Under the pieces are notes generated by a model, which searched no databases, was not told where the DNA came from, and saw only the letters and a list, made by a program, of their open reading frames with translations. Positions 33,886 to 42,178 of a stretch of 44,369 nucleotides of DNA are shown one piece after another (positions within the stretch are counted from its first letter, which is position 1; each line of letters starts with the position of its first letter). Source of the stretch: a bacterium (GTDB taxonomy: Bacteria; Patescibacteriota; Microgenomatia; JAMCZE01); assembly GCA_021836035.1 (NCBI GenBank), contig JAKBJL010000001.1, positions 1 through 44,369 on the forward strand. The letters run 5' to 3'. The position numbers were made by a program, and so were the translations under genes.

Positions 33886-35189
33886 GAGCGTAAAGATTTT
33901 CCGGTTCGGGGATAAATTTCCAGTAAAACTAACGCCGCAAGCGTTACGAAGGTCAGCAGGTCTCCGATTACGCGGGACCAGCCGTCAAAGCCGTCTTTGG
34001 CGAGCCACAAATGGCTTTTGGCGGTTTGGTCTAAACCTTGCGCCAATTCTTCTCCGGCCGGCAGCGCCGTCTTCCCGCCCATCCAGATAATCAGGGTAAT
34101 TAATACTACGGCGATAAGGAGTCCCGCCATGTTCGGCCAGGGGAAGCGGTTTTGCAGAGTATCGTTAATTTTTACCGTGGCCATCCCCGCCAAAAGCGCT
34201 AAAGCGATGCCCAGCTCCGGGTAGTAGCGCGAGGAACTGGACGAGAGAAAGCCGTGCAGGCCGGCCATGGCGATTAGAACAAAAACAATCGTCCAAAAGC
34301 TTGCCAGAAATACCGGCTGGAGGTTGGCCTTGCGGTCAAAAAGCAGGAAACCGAAAGCCCCCAGGACGGGAACGATAAAAAGCGACAGCGGAATCAGGTT
34401 CGCTAAAACCTGGCGCATTTCGCGGCCCAGCGGCCCGGAGACCATCCACCAGGCAAAGACCGGGTTATACCAAAATGCGGCCAGGGCCCCGGCGATCAGA
34501 AAAACTATCAGGAAGCGTAATAGTTTCAACCGACCGTGTCCTAAAAGCATTTCCGAAAAAGCGGCCAGCACCGCGAAAATCAAATAGGTCAGAAAGCCGA
34601 AGGGTGAAATTAAAACTATCGCCGTGCTCAAGAAGGCCGCGATTAATAAATTGTGGCGGCCGCCGAATCTTAAAAAAGCCATCAGGCTGTAAATCGCCAG
34701 GGGCATTATCCCAAGGCTTGCTATATGCGGCCCGTCATTGCCGGTAAATCCGGCTGACAACCGGCTCTTGGCAAAAAAGTATTCGGGAACAGTGGCCGTT
34801 AAAACCGCAATAATTGCCGCCAGTTTCCGGCCGGTCAAAAAGGAGATCAGGAAGTAAAAGGTTACCGGGAAAAACAGAAAGAAGAGAATCTGCACCAGCT
34901 GTACCGCATAAATAAAGGGCAGGCTGACAATGCGGGAGAGTAAGTTGGCCAGATACGGAATTGCCGGCCCGGAAAAGGGGGCAATCACCGCGGCTGTTCC
35001 CATCAGGGGAGCAGTCAGATAATAATTCAGGGCGACCAGAACAATTAGCGCAGTAAATTCGACCAGTCTCCCTCCCCATTTCCCGGGAGTAACGAGCCCC
35101 GGCAGCCTGCTTTCCCGCAGCCGCTCGCTGATCCGCCGGGCCCGTTTCGCGGCAATGGTTTCCTGAGTTTGCGGAACTATATTTTCCAT
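33882..35189 (-). CDS. Polytopic membrane protein of the glycan operon
   Basis: This is a 435-aa protein when begun at ATG 35189, which has GGAG 8 nt upstream; a longer frame to 35237 has no such signal. A basic cytoplasmic N-terminus (about 45 residues, I-A-A-K-R-A-R-R-I-S-E-R-L-R) precedes 10-11 hydrophobic helices. The external loop F-S-G-P-A-I-P-Y-L-A-N and T-G-N-D-G-P-H-I-A-S-L-G resembles GT-C/PTPS_related proteins. Unlike its neighbours it has no large soluble C-terminal domain and ends in R-T-G-K-S-L-R-S. It overlaps the genes on both sides (13 bp and 4 bp). Function is inferred from context only. Confidence 0.6.
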   Translation of the reverse strand: MENIVPQTQETIAAKRARRISERLRESRLPGLVTPGKWGGRLVEFTALIVLVALNYYLTAPLMGTAAVIAPFSGPAIPYLANLLSRIVSLPFIYAVQLVQILFFLFFPVTFYFLISFLTGRKLAAIIAVLTATVPEYFFAKSRLSAGFTGNDGPHIASLGIMPLAIYSLMAFLRFGGRHNLLIAAFLSTAIVLISPFGFLTYLIFAVLAAFSEMLLGHGRLKLLRFLIVFLIAGALAAFWYNPVFAWWMVSGPLGREMRQVLANLIPLSLFIVPVLGAFGFLLFDRKANLQPVFLASFWTIVFVLIAMAGLHGFLSSSSSRYYPELGIALALLAGMATVKINDTLQNRFPWPNMAGLLIAVVLITLIIWMGGKTALPAGEELAQGLDQTAKSHLWLAKDGFDGWSRVIGDLLTFVTLAALVLLEIYPRTGKSLRS

Positions 35190-36559
35190 AAAATATCTCC
35201 GTTTCCTTCCCAGACTTTTTGCCCGATATCCTCCCATTTTCGCAAATTTTTAAAGTCATGATAATACTCAAATGAGTCCGGGCCGCTGACGAGTACATAT
35301 GACACGCCAAGTTCCCGTAATGCTGCCAGGGTTTCTTCCGGGCCGCTTCCCTCGCGGATAAGATAAGCCGCCCGTGCCCAGCTTTTTTCTACCGCTGCCT
35401 CGTCCCTTCCTCCCCGGACCTGGTAAAAATCCGCCAGGGCGTTGGACCAAAAAACCGGCGTCCCCGAGAAAAATACCCGCCGGTCCCCGACAATTTCCTT
35501 GATCTCTCCCATTTCCGCTACCAGCTTAGTGGTTTCCCCTAAGTTCCTTATAACCCCCAACTCCCTTGTTGTAAAAGCGGATACAGCCACGGCCATAATT
35601 ATGGGGGCCAAAGCTAGCCGCCGCTTACCGATTGTTATGATCGCTAACCACACTCCGATCTCCAATTCTCCAAACCAGGCAATCCAATCCAGCCAAAAAT
35701 CCGGATCGGCCAAAAGGCGGAAAAGCGTCAGGGCGAGAAAACTAACCAGCCAAATCAGGGCAAACCTTCTTAGCCGGTCAGCTTTCTTATCCAAAAAAGC
35801 TGCTGCGGCAACCGCCAGTCCCACCGGAAGGATAGTCCGCAACCAGTTAAGCAGTTTCCCTGCCAGCACGATCATTCCTTCCCCGCCCAACGAGGAATTG
35901 CCTAAAATGGTCAGCCAAAAACCGGGGGTATACCAAACAGTAGATAGTGCAAGGGCAAGAGCAAAGACAACAAGCAAATGACGGACTGAAACAAAAGGTT
36001 CCCCGGTGGTTGCCAGAAGGGCGATTACTCCTATGAGCATTGTCGGCAGGATGCCCGTATTCGTCAGGAGCAAAAAAGTCAGAGCAACTACCGCGAGGAG
36101 CAAATTCCTTACCGAACGCCTGGCCAGGTAAAAATCCAGAGCGATTAGCCCCCAAGGAAAGAGAGCCAAGGCAAGCGCCGCCGACACCTCGTTTAAAGCA
36201 TACGCCGAGAGGTATTTCCAGGGCAGTACGAGGAAGATTACTATATAAAATAGTATCTTTCTGTCTCTGACTAGCTTCGGGTTTTGGTCAGCCAGCTTCG
36301 AAACCAAAATGCTCCAACCGATAGCAGAAAGAATAAAGCTTAAAGCTATTAGCCAATAGCTTAAAGCTAGGAACGCTTGCCCGGGAAATAACTTATGCAG
36401 TAAAACCAGAAGTATCGGCACCACCGGACCAATGAGATACTTAACCGGCGTCGTCCCCAGGTACCAGTAGGGATACAGGCCGGAGAAGCCATGGGCCGCA
36501 ATGAACCTGGTAAGCGCCAGCGTTACCGGTATTAATGATGTCGTCGGCGGATAAAACAT
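35177..36559 (-). CDS. Polytopic membrane protein, PTPS_related/GT-C-like, possibly missing the first helix
   Basis: This 460-aa protein starts at ATG 36559, 4 bp after the exosortase stop. It opens directly with the external-loop motif usually found after the first helix (P-V-T-L-A-L-T-R-F-I-A-A-H-G-F-S-G, Y-P-Y-W-Y-L-G-T-T-P-V-K-Y-L-I-G-P), so the expected N-terminal anchor is absent. About nine helices follow, and from residue 340 a soluble segment (E-E-T-L-A-A-L-R-E-L-G-V-S-Y-V-L-V-S-G). A GT-C-like glycan role is inferred from family resemblance. The start is supported by GAGGAAAAGG upstream. Confidence 0.6.
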   Translation of the reverse strand: MFYPPTTSLIPVTLALTRFIAAHGFSGLYPYWYLGTTPVKYLIGPVVPILLVLLHKLFPGQAFLALSYWLIALSFILSAIGWSILVSKLADQNPKLVRDRKILFYIVIFLVLPWKYLSAYALNEVSAALALALFPWGLIALDFYLARRSVRNLLLAVVALTFLLLTNTGILPTMLIGVIALLATTGEPFVSVRHLLVVFALALALSTVWYTPGFWLTILGNSSLGGEGMIVLAGKLLNWLRTILPVGLAVAAAAFLDKKADRLRRFALIWLVSFLALTLFRLLADPDFWLDWIAWFGELEIGVWLAIITIGKRRLALAPIIMAVAVSAFTTRELGVIRNLGETTKLVAEMGEIKEIVGDRRVFFSGTPVFWSNALADFYQVRGGRDEAAVEKSWARAAYLIREGSGPEETLAALRELGVSYVLVSGPDSFEYYHDFKNLRKWEDIGQKVWEGNGDILWKI

Positions 36560-36563
36560 CGGC

Positions 36564-37109
36564 TTATGTTCCCTTTTCCTCTAATACGTACCTATAGGCA
36601 AACCACCAAAAGCCAAAGAGCCAGATAATCGTCAGAAAAGCCGCGAGGTAGTCGTGGTAAATATAGCCGTAAATCGGGCGCAGATAAGCAAAAATCAAAA
36701 CGATCACCGAAAGCCGCGAGAGGTTGATCAGGAAGGTCCCCAGAAGCCCGATTAAAAAAACTTCCAGGACAGAGCCGATAGTATAGCGGCTGTCCCGCAA
36801 CCCGGCCAGAAGGGTAATAAAAAAAAGCAGGAGGCTCTGCCACCCTAAACAATTCCAGGTCATTTCCAGAAAAGTAGCGTTGACCATAAATCCGTTAGTG
36901 TAAGTAACAATTTTCAAAGGAAAAGGCGACAGCAGCAGGGCGACCATGCCTACTTCTATCGGGACGAGATATTTTTGCAGAGCATGGTAAAGAATAAACC
37001 GTTCCGCTAATTTTGTCAGAGCCTCGTTAAAAGTTAGCATCAACGGCAGCAAGGCCAAAAATATAGCCAGGAGCGCAAAGATTACGCTAAAAGTCTTTTT
37101 AGGCCGCAA
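36564..37109 (-). CDS. Exosortase/archaeosortase-family protein
   Basis: This 181-aa protein has five to six hydrophobic helices, matching the exosortase/archaeosortase core. The catalytic triad is visible: C87 in T-W-N-C-L-G-W, R132 in I-N-L-S-R-L-S and H152 in Y-I-Y-H-D-Y. These are membrane transpeptidase-like enzymes that process PEP-CTERM-type proteins. The start is a TTG at 37109, with GAGGAGG 10 nt upstream. It overlaps the end of the upstream gene by 11 bp, and that gene's product ends in a VPEN-TM-RRR tail that looks like its cognate substrate. Coupled translation of enzyme and substrate is likely. Family assignment is solid; the exact subtype is not known. Confidence 0.85.
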   Translation of the reverse strand: MRPKKTFSVIFALLAIFLALLPLMLTFNEALTKLAERFILYHALQKYLVPIEVGMVALLLSPFPLKIVTYTNGFMVNATFLEMTWNCLGWQSLLLFFITLLAGLRDSRYTIGSVLEVFLIGLLGTFLINLSRLSVIVLIFAYLRPIYGYIYHDYLAAFLTIIWLFGFWWFAYRYVLEEKGT

Positions 37110-40100
37110 GGGGGGTTCGCCTCCTCTCTTTCAGCCAAAGAATTGTGCCGATAAGAACCGGAGCGGCTGCCAGGAGAATGAAGCTATTTTCCGGGACGGT
37201 GATAGCCGAAGGAGGCTGAATATTACTGATATAGTTGGCAGCGGAGCCATCGTAGCCTAAATTATAGCTCCCGCCGGCACCGGCGGCGGTTCCGATGATC
37301 TCAAAATACAGACGGCAGGGCGAAGCTTCGGTACAAGTGTAGCCGGAAGTAACGCTGGCAGTCTGGGCGTGCAAACCGAGAGCAGTCGAAGGAGTATATT
37401 GGATATTACTGCTGGTTCCCAAAACCGTGTAAGTAGCTCCGGTCCCGCAAGGGTCCCCCGTCCCGCCGCTGCAATAGCCCACCACAAAATTCCAGGTAAT
37501 AGTTTTACTGCCGGTGGGTTGGAGGGCAACATAATCGTTATATGTCCAGGTCCCGGACGGAAGGGGAACCGTTCCTGTCCCGGTCGGCAGTTTTTGGGAG
37601 TACCAGTAAGCCGTTGTAGTTTTGGTTACTGTCAAGGTAGCGTTGCTTGCTCCCGACGTAGCCCCCCGCATACTTTTCCCGACATTGACCACACCGGTTG
37701 ACAAATCAAAGCCGATTTCGTCAGTAGCGCTGTTCCAGAAATAAAAATTCGTCACGGTGGAAGCATAAGTGCTGGGAGCTCCGCGGGTTAGGGAAAAAAG
37801 CGTCACCGTCAAAATAAGAACCAGGGCTAATACTGCCCTGCCTATAAAACGCCGGCCCCGGTACCTTATGGTAAAGCGGTTAAAACGGTTGTTCGCCGAA
37901 GCAAGTGCCAGATAGGAATTAACTTCATATGCCGCCGCGGGTAAAGCCGGGGTAGGGGTAGATACCCCCCGCCCGCCGAAGATCCCGGAAATCAGCCGGT
38001 AGAAACGCCCGCGGGTAAAGACGTCCGTAATCCGCCCCGTTTTCGGCGTCCGGAACCAGGGCCCTTCCCGGCTTTCCAGAAAACCTTTTACCGAAGCGTA
38101 CGCCTGAAACGGCACGACCAAATAGGAAAGGGCTATAAAGCTGGCGATACCCAGATAATCCTTTTCTTCCGATTCTTCTAGAAATAATCCCACCACATTT
38201 ACCAAGGGCAGGGAAAGCATGTTGGTTAAAACCAGGGACCATCCCCAAAGCGCCGTCCAGAAAGGCAGGCGGGCGCCGAAAACTACTTCCGAAAAAAGCC
38301 AGGATAAAGTTCCGGCCAAAAAGAAGGCCGCCTGGAGGTAGTAAGGCGCAAGATAAAAAACTTCGACCTTCTCCGGAGCCGTCAGCCTATTAGAGGCCAA
38401 AAGTTTCGCCACCATTTTGCGGATATTGTTGCTGTGCCCCTCCGCCCAGCGCATTCTTTGCCTCACCAGTCTTTGCAGGGTGGAAACGCATTCGGCCGGA
38501 GCCTGGATGTAGGGGGTATAGACCACTTTGTATCCTTTCTCATAAAGCTTCAGCGTTAACTCAAAGTCCTCGGTAATAGAGGTCCCCCAGCCGACTTCTT
38601 CGAGAGGTGCCCGCCGGATCATATAGACCGATCCGGAAATCATTTTTAGTCCGCCGTAAAGCTCGGTCCCCGCCCTTTCAATGACATAGCTGCCGGCGTA
38701 TTCGCTCCTGACCCCCCGGGTTATCCAATTCTCCGATTTGTTTAAAACGTGCCATTGATAGCCCTGGACCGCCGCTACATTAGAGCGTTGGTAATCCTCG
38801 CGCATGTTGTTTTGGACCTTAAAATACTTCAAAAAGAGGGTTAGGGTGTCCGGATACGGGACAAAATCGGCATCAAAAACGGCGATAAACTCCGTGCGCG
38901 GGTCGGTATTTTTTAAAGCCAAGCCCAAGGCGGCCCCCTTATAGCCGCTTCGGCTGGTGCGATGCAGGTGTTTAAGAACCAGACCGGGACGAACTTCTAC
39001 GCTGGACAGAGTAAAGCCGCTGCCCTCCAGGATTTGGACCCGCCCGTATTTTTCCTGGAAACGGCGGATCAGCTGCGGCGTCTCGTCGGTGGAATCATCG
39101 GCGAGCATTACTTCCAAATCCGGGTAATCTAAATTACAGGCCGCTGTGATTGCCCTTTCCACCACATTCTTTTCGTTATAAAAAGGGACCTGCACGGAAA
39201 TTTTGGGGTACTTTTCCAGGCGGACGTGTTCCAGGTTGGGCTCCAACCCCACCGGGTTCCGGCGCAGTCCTCCGTTTTGTCCCCTGTTTCTGATACCCAA
39301 GATCCAGGACAGAAAGCCGCCTCGGCCGATTAACTCATCTTCCCCCTCCGGTGCAAATCCTCCCAGGGTTTTTTGGGAAAAGGAAAGGACAATGGCTAAT
39401 GTTAAATAGTATTTAAGCGAATAGAGGAAAAAGAGGCTGCCGGTAAAAAGCGAAACAGAAGCTAAAACAAGTCCCAGGCCGGAAACAAAAGTGGCGCTTT
39501 CTAGCAGTTTGACCCAATAAATAATAGAAGCGCCGGAAGCTATAGCTATAACCAAAACCCAAATGAGGCTCCTGGTTTGCCTGCCTAGAAGAGAAATTAA
39601 AGCTTGCGGAGGGGGTGCGGGAGCGAAATTGGGAATAAACCGCTGCCAAATTTGTCCGACTTTTTCCCTGAAGGCGGGAAAGATAACCGGCTTTGGAGCT
39701 CTGCTTCCCGCTTTCTCGGCATATTGCCGGCGGTCTTCCTCCCGAGAGAGATTAGCCCGTTCCAGGGCCAGCTGCACGCCGTGATTACCGACATATCCCA
39801 GCCTGGCGGCAATTTGATGGGAAGAGAGTTCCGGCGCAGTAGCTGCCAAACCCAGGATGGCTTTGACGGCGCTTTCCCGCAATCCGCGCGGGTGCATAAC
39901 TCCCAGCGGATGTTGGTCCCCCATCGCCGGAGCCAAAGCCAAATCCTCCTGTTGGGCCGATAGGTAGCGCTTCTTCCACTTGGCAAAAGTTTTCCGCGAA
40001 ACCTTAAATTCCCGGCAAACGGCTCCGGCTTTTTTCCCGAGGATCAGCACGTCTTCGACCATCCGCTTTCGGGCATAAGCGGAAAGGCGGAGATACCCCG

Positions 40101-40512
40101 GGCACTGCCCTTCCCCCAACCCGGGGTTAATCCGGAAATTGCCGGCATAAGTGCGCCTGGCGGAAGCTAAAGTTAAGTTGCGTTTTTTTAACAACAACCA
40201 TATGCTCCGGCAGCTGAATTTTATCCCCTCTTCTTTTAGTTTGTATTCAATTTTTTGCGGACCGAATTCGGGATGGCCTACGACGATTTTTAGTATTTCA
40301 CGCTCGATATCTGCGGGCTGGCGGTATTTTATAAAATTGATCTTATCCTGTCTTTTCTGACTCTCCTCTGCCTGATTTCGGCGGTAGCTGGCGAGCCACA
40401 GGTAGAGCGTTTTCCGGGATATTCCTAATTTCGCGGCTGCCTTAGTCTTTTGTAGCTTTCCGATTGCGACCCTTTTTAATATTCCCCGTTGGCTGGAAGA
40501 AAAGGCTGGCAC
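37099..40512 (-). CDS. Fusion: tandem HTH modules + GT2 (cellulose-synthase-like) + secreted domain with VPEN sorting tail
   Basis: This 1137-aa protein starts at GTG 40512. Residues 1-115 and 140-260 are two transposase-like HTH modules (I-S-R-K-T-L-Y-L-W; F-G-P-Q-K-I-E-Y-K-L; V-S-R-K-T-F-A-K-W; L-S-S-H-Q-I-A-A-R-L). Helices at about 315-372 lead to a processive GT2 with D-D-S (472-474), D-A-D-F (547-550), T-E-D (647-649) and Q-R-M-R-W (685-689), then helices at about 718-807. R-Y-R-G-R-R-F-I-G-R and a hydrophobic stretch (884-918) resemble an internal signal peptide before S-T-Y-A-S. About 190 beta-rich residues follow, then V-P-E-N (1106-1109), a helix and K-E-R-R-R: an exosortase-type sorting signal. 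It heads the glycan operon and overlaps the exosortase. Polysaccharide synthesis plus release of a sorted surface domain is inferred. The frame is intact throughout. Confidence 0.8.
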   Translation of the reverse strand: MPAFSSSQRGILKRVAIGKLQKTKAAAKLGISRKTLYLWLASYRRNQAEESQKRQDKINFIKYRQPADIEREILKIVVGHPEFGPQKIEYKLKEEGIKFSCRSIWLLLKKRNLTLASARRTYAGNFRINPGLGEGQCPGYLRLSAYARKRMVEDVLILGKKAGAVCREFKVSRKTFAKWKKRYLSAQQEDLALAPAMGDQHPLGVMHPRGLRESAVKAILGLAATAPELSSHQIAARLGYVGNHGVQLALERANLSREEDRRQYAEKAGSRAPKPVIFPAFREKVGQIWQRFIPNFAPAPPPQALISLLGRQTRSLIWVLVIAIASGASIIYWVKLLESATFVSGLGLVLASVSLFTGSLFFLYSLKYYLTLAIVLSFSQKTLGGFAPEGEDELIGRGGFLSWILGIRNRGQNGGLRRNPVGLEPNLEHVRLEKYPKISVQVPFYNEKNVVERAITAACNLDYPDLEVMLADDSTDETPQLIRRFQEKYGRVQILEGSGFTLSSVEVRPGLVLKHLHRTSRSGYKGAALGLALKNTDPRTEFIAVFDADFVPYPDTLTLFLKYFKVQNNMREDYQRSNVAAVQGYQWHVLNKSENWITRGVRSEYAGSYVIERAGTELYGGLKMISGSVYMIRRAPLEEVGWGTSITEDFELTLKLYEKGYKVVYTPYIQAPAECVSTLQRLVRQRMRWAEGHSNNIRKMVAKLLASNRLTAPEKVEVFYLAPYYLQAAFFLAGTLSWLFSEVVFGARLPFWTALWGWSLVLTNMLSLPLVNVVGLFLEESEEKDYLGIASFIALSYLVVPFQAYASVKGFLESREGPWFRTPKTGRITDVFTRGRFYRLISGIFGGRGVSTPTPALPAAAYEVNSYLALASANNRFNRFTIRYRGRRFIGRAVLALVLILTVTLFSLTRGAPSTYASTVTNFYFWNSATDEIGFDLSTGVVNVGKSMRGATSGASNATLTVTKTTTAYWYSQKLPTGTGTVPLPSGTWTYNDYVALQPTGSKTITWNFVVGYCSGGTGDPCGTGATYTVLGTSSNIQYTPSTALGLHAQTASVTSGYTCTEASPCRLYFEIIGTAAGAGGSYNLGYDGSAANYISNIQPPSAITVPENSFILLAAAPVLIGTILWLKERRRTPLAA

Positions 40513-40519
40513 ATATTTA

Positions 40520-40547
40520 GTGTTACTTATTATGGGTACTCTGTCAA
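40520..40547 (-). promoter_or_regulatory. Promoter-like element of the fusion gene/glycan operon
   Basis: Minus strand: CTC-TTGACA (-35 at 40547-40542), then a weak TAACAC (40525-40520) after 16 bp, only 8 bp before GTG 40512. No Shine-Dalgarno site is seen, so a leaderless transcript is possible. The same element recurs at 41444-41470. Confidence 0.45.
40521..40547. repeat. 27-bp repeat, gene-proximal copy
   Basis: It begins TGTTACTTATTATGG and ends CTGTCAA (plus strand). It matches 41444-41470 at 24 of 27 positions, same orientation, 923 bp away, and overlaps the putative -35 of the fusion gene. Confidence 0.75.
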
Positions 40548-41118
40548 GAGGATTTTTTATCCGAAGATATATTAGTTGTCTTTATTATCTATATCGGTTT
40601 TTGCCGTTAATTGTTTTTGATAATATCTGTGTATATTTTATATTTACCTTAAATTGTGTAACCATTTTAGAATATTGGCTTTATTTTACGGTAATATTGA
40701 TTATCTACTTGAGAAATATCGTTAATTTTCACCTTTTAGAATAACTTTATAGACCCCCGTTTATTATTTATCGCTTATATATCGGCCGTCATCACAATAT
40801 TTCTTCTTTTTCCCCCCTTCTCTTTTCCTTTAAGGCACGATTGAATCGCCTTATGGGAATAATTCTTTTTATTGCGCATATATATCTTCTAAAATATTTA
40901 TTAACCATAATTCATCATGAATGATTCTTACAATTTTTGATTATCCTTAATTTATTCTTAAATAAACTATAATATCTACTTCCCCTAATTCTTACTTTTT
41001 ATGGTTTTGCCAAAAATAGCCGCCTTTTAACGGTTAATCTTACGATTTGGATCTCTAAATAAAGCTATATTATTAAACGCTGGATAATTTTCTCCTAAAT
41101 ATTCTAATTTCCCCTGTT

Positions 41119-41155
41119 ACCTCTGATTTTTGACCATTTTGGACCCTTCAGAGGT
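41119..41155. repeat. Inverted repeat (8-bp arms)
   Basis: ACCTCTGA (41119-41126) and TCAGAGGT (41148-41155) pair perfectly around 21 bases. No T-run follows. Confidence 0.5.
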
Positions 41156-41279
41156 CAGAAAAATGCCAATTTATATAGGTTGTCGCTTTATGAACGTCTT
41201 AGCTATTTTTATTAACCGCGATATTTTGGTTATTAGCTCAAAAAGCGCTTTATGTCGATTCTTAATATTCCATTAATCA

Positions 41280-41356
41280 CGGGTATTTTCTGATTTAGGC
41301 TTCTGCTGGTTCCTTTTGCTAAAGATAACTTAAAAGTTATTTATCAAAAATACCCG
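41280..41356. repeat. Nested inverted repeats
   Basis: CGGGTATTTT (41280-41289) pairs exactly with AAAATACCCG (41347-41356). Inside the loop is a perfect 16-bp palindrome, ATAACTTAAAAGTTAT (41325-41340). Confidence 0.6.
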
Positions 41357-41443
41357 GCTAAATATGGGAACCTGGCCGCTCCCCTCCACCGCGAGAATAT
41401 ATATTCTTTTGAAACATTGTGAGATATTACCTGTTAATTATTA

Positions 41444-41470
41444 TGTTACCTATTATGGATACTATGTCAA
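41444..41470. repeat. 27-bp repeat, distal copy
   Basis: It begins TGTTACCTATTATGG and ends TATGTCAA. Compared with 40521-40547, three bases differ. On the minus strand it also contains TTGACA followed eight bases later by CATAAT, but no gene starts just downstream of it. Confidence 0.7.
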
Positions 41471-41823
41471 TTAGCAAATATAGCTACAAAAATGTGTACC
41501 TATCAACAATAAAACAAAAACGAGAATATAAATATTAGATAATCCATAAAACAAGCACAATTATGTAACCATAATTTACCTGGTAAATCCGGAGAAATAC
41601 TTACAGGATTTTCCATTCCACCCCCGATTATCCTTCTCAACACCTGGCGTTCAGGAAACAGCTAAAATATGAATAAAAAATATAATCAAAATAAATCACG
41701 GCAAATATGTAAAATATTGAAAATTACCATAAAATATATAACCTGAAGACAAAAAAACCAGAAAAAAACCGCCGGAATAAATATCAACTATAAGCTGGCC
41801 AAAATAACTTCCAAGGAAAAGGT

Positions 41824-42024
41824 TTACGGATCCCGGGGATAGTTAACCGCCGTCAGGCGGGAAAAGGTTTGCCAGCAACTCCTACCCAGAGCTATTCCGG
41901 GAGTGTAGGCACGGTGCTTCTTAAGCTTTCTTTCCTCTTGCCGATCATCCCCGCGGGTAAGAAGCGTCAAGGAAAAGACTACGCCAAAGAGATAACCTAA
42001 CGAAAATACCGACCAAATTAACAT
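41824..42024 (-). CDS. Possible small single-pass membrane protein
   Basis: A 66-aa frame starts at ATG 42024. An N-terminal hydrophobic helix (L-I-W-S-V-F-S-L-G-Y-L-F-G-V-V-F-S-L-T-L-L) is followed by a charged tail (R-G-D-D-R-Q-E-E-R-K-L-K-K-H). No Shine-Dalgarno site is visible, but a promoter-like TTGACA/TAAAAG pair lies about 75 bp upstream on the same strand. I recognise no family; the last 25 residues look less protein-like. It lies in higher-GC sequence than the AT-rich stretch it faces. Confidence 0.35.
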   Translation of the reverse strand: MLIWSVFSLGYLFGVVFSLTLLTRGDDRQEERKLKKHRAYTPGIALGRSCWQTFSRLTAVNYPRDP

Positions 42025-42098
42025 AATAAAACGGGCAAGCGATTAAAGACGTCCGCCGGAAGGATTAACCTTTGAAGCAGCCTGAGAACGTTAAGGAG

Positions 42099-42127
42099 CT
42101 TTTACTGCGTGAAAATAGGCTTGTCAA
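42099..42127 (-). promoter_or_regulatory. Minus-strand promoter candidate
   Basis: CTC-TTGACA (-35 at 42127-42122), 17-bp spacer, TAAAAG (42104-42099). It would transcribe toward the small membrane frame ending at 41824. Confidence 0.4.
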
Positions 42128-42178
42128 GAGGCGCTAAGGGCAATTATGTAGCCCGAACACGTAAGGAGGCGATTTGAA

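Larger units (their letters stand above)
40548..41823. other. Long AT-rich intergenic region without a credible gene
   Basis: No frame here looks like a protein; the few open stretches are short and low-complexity. The composition is clearly more AT-rich than the flanking genes. It holds the second 27-bp repeat (41444-41470) and two inverted-repeat structures (41119-41155 and 41280-41356). It could be a regulatory region, a structured RNA, or decayed sequence. Confidence 0.6.

Noticed and set aside
40520-40744. A 74-aa hydrophobic plus-strand frame upstream of the fusion gene
   Set aside because: It lies in very AT-rich sequence, has no Shine-Dalgarno site, a composition expected from AT bias, and overlaps the minus-strand promoter element.
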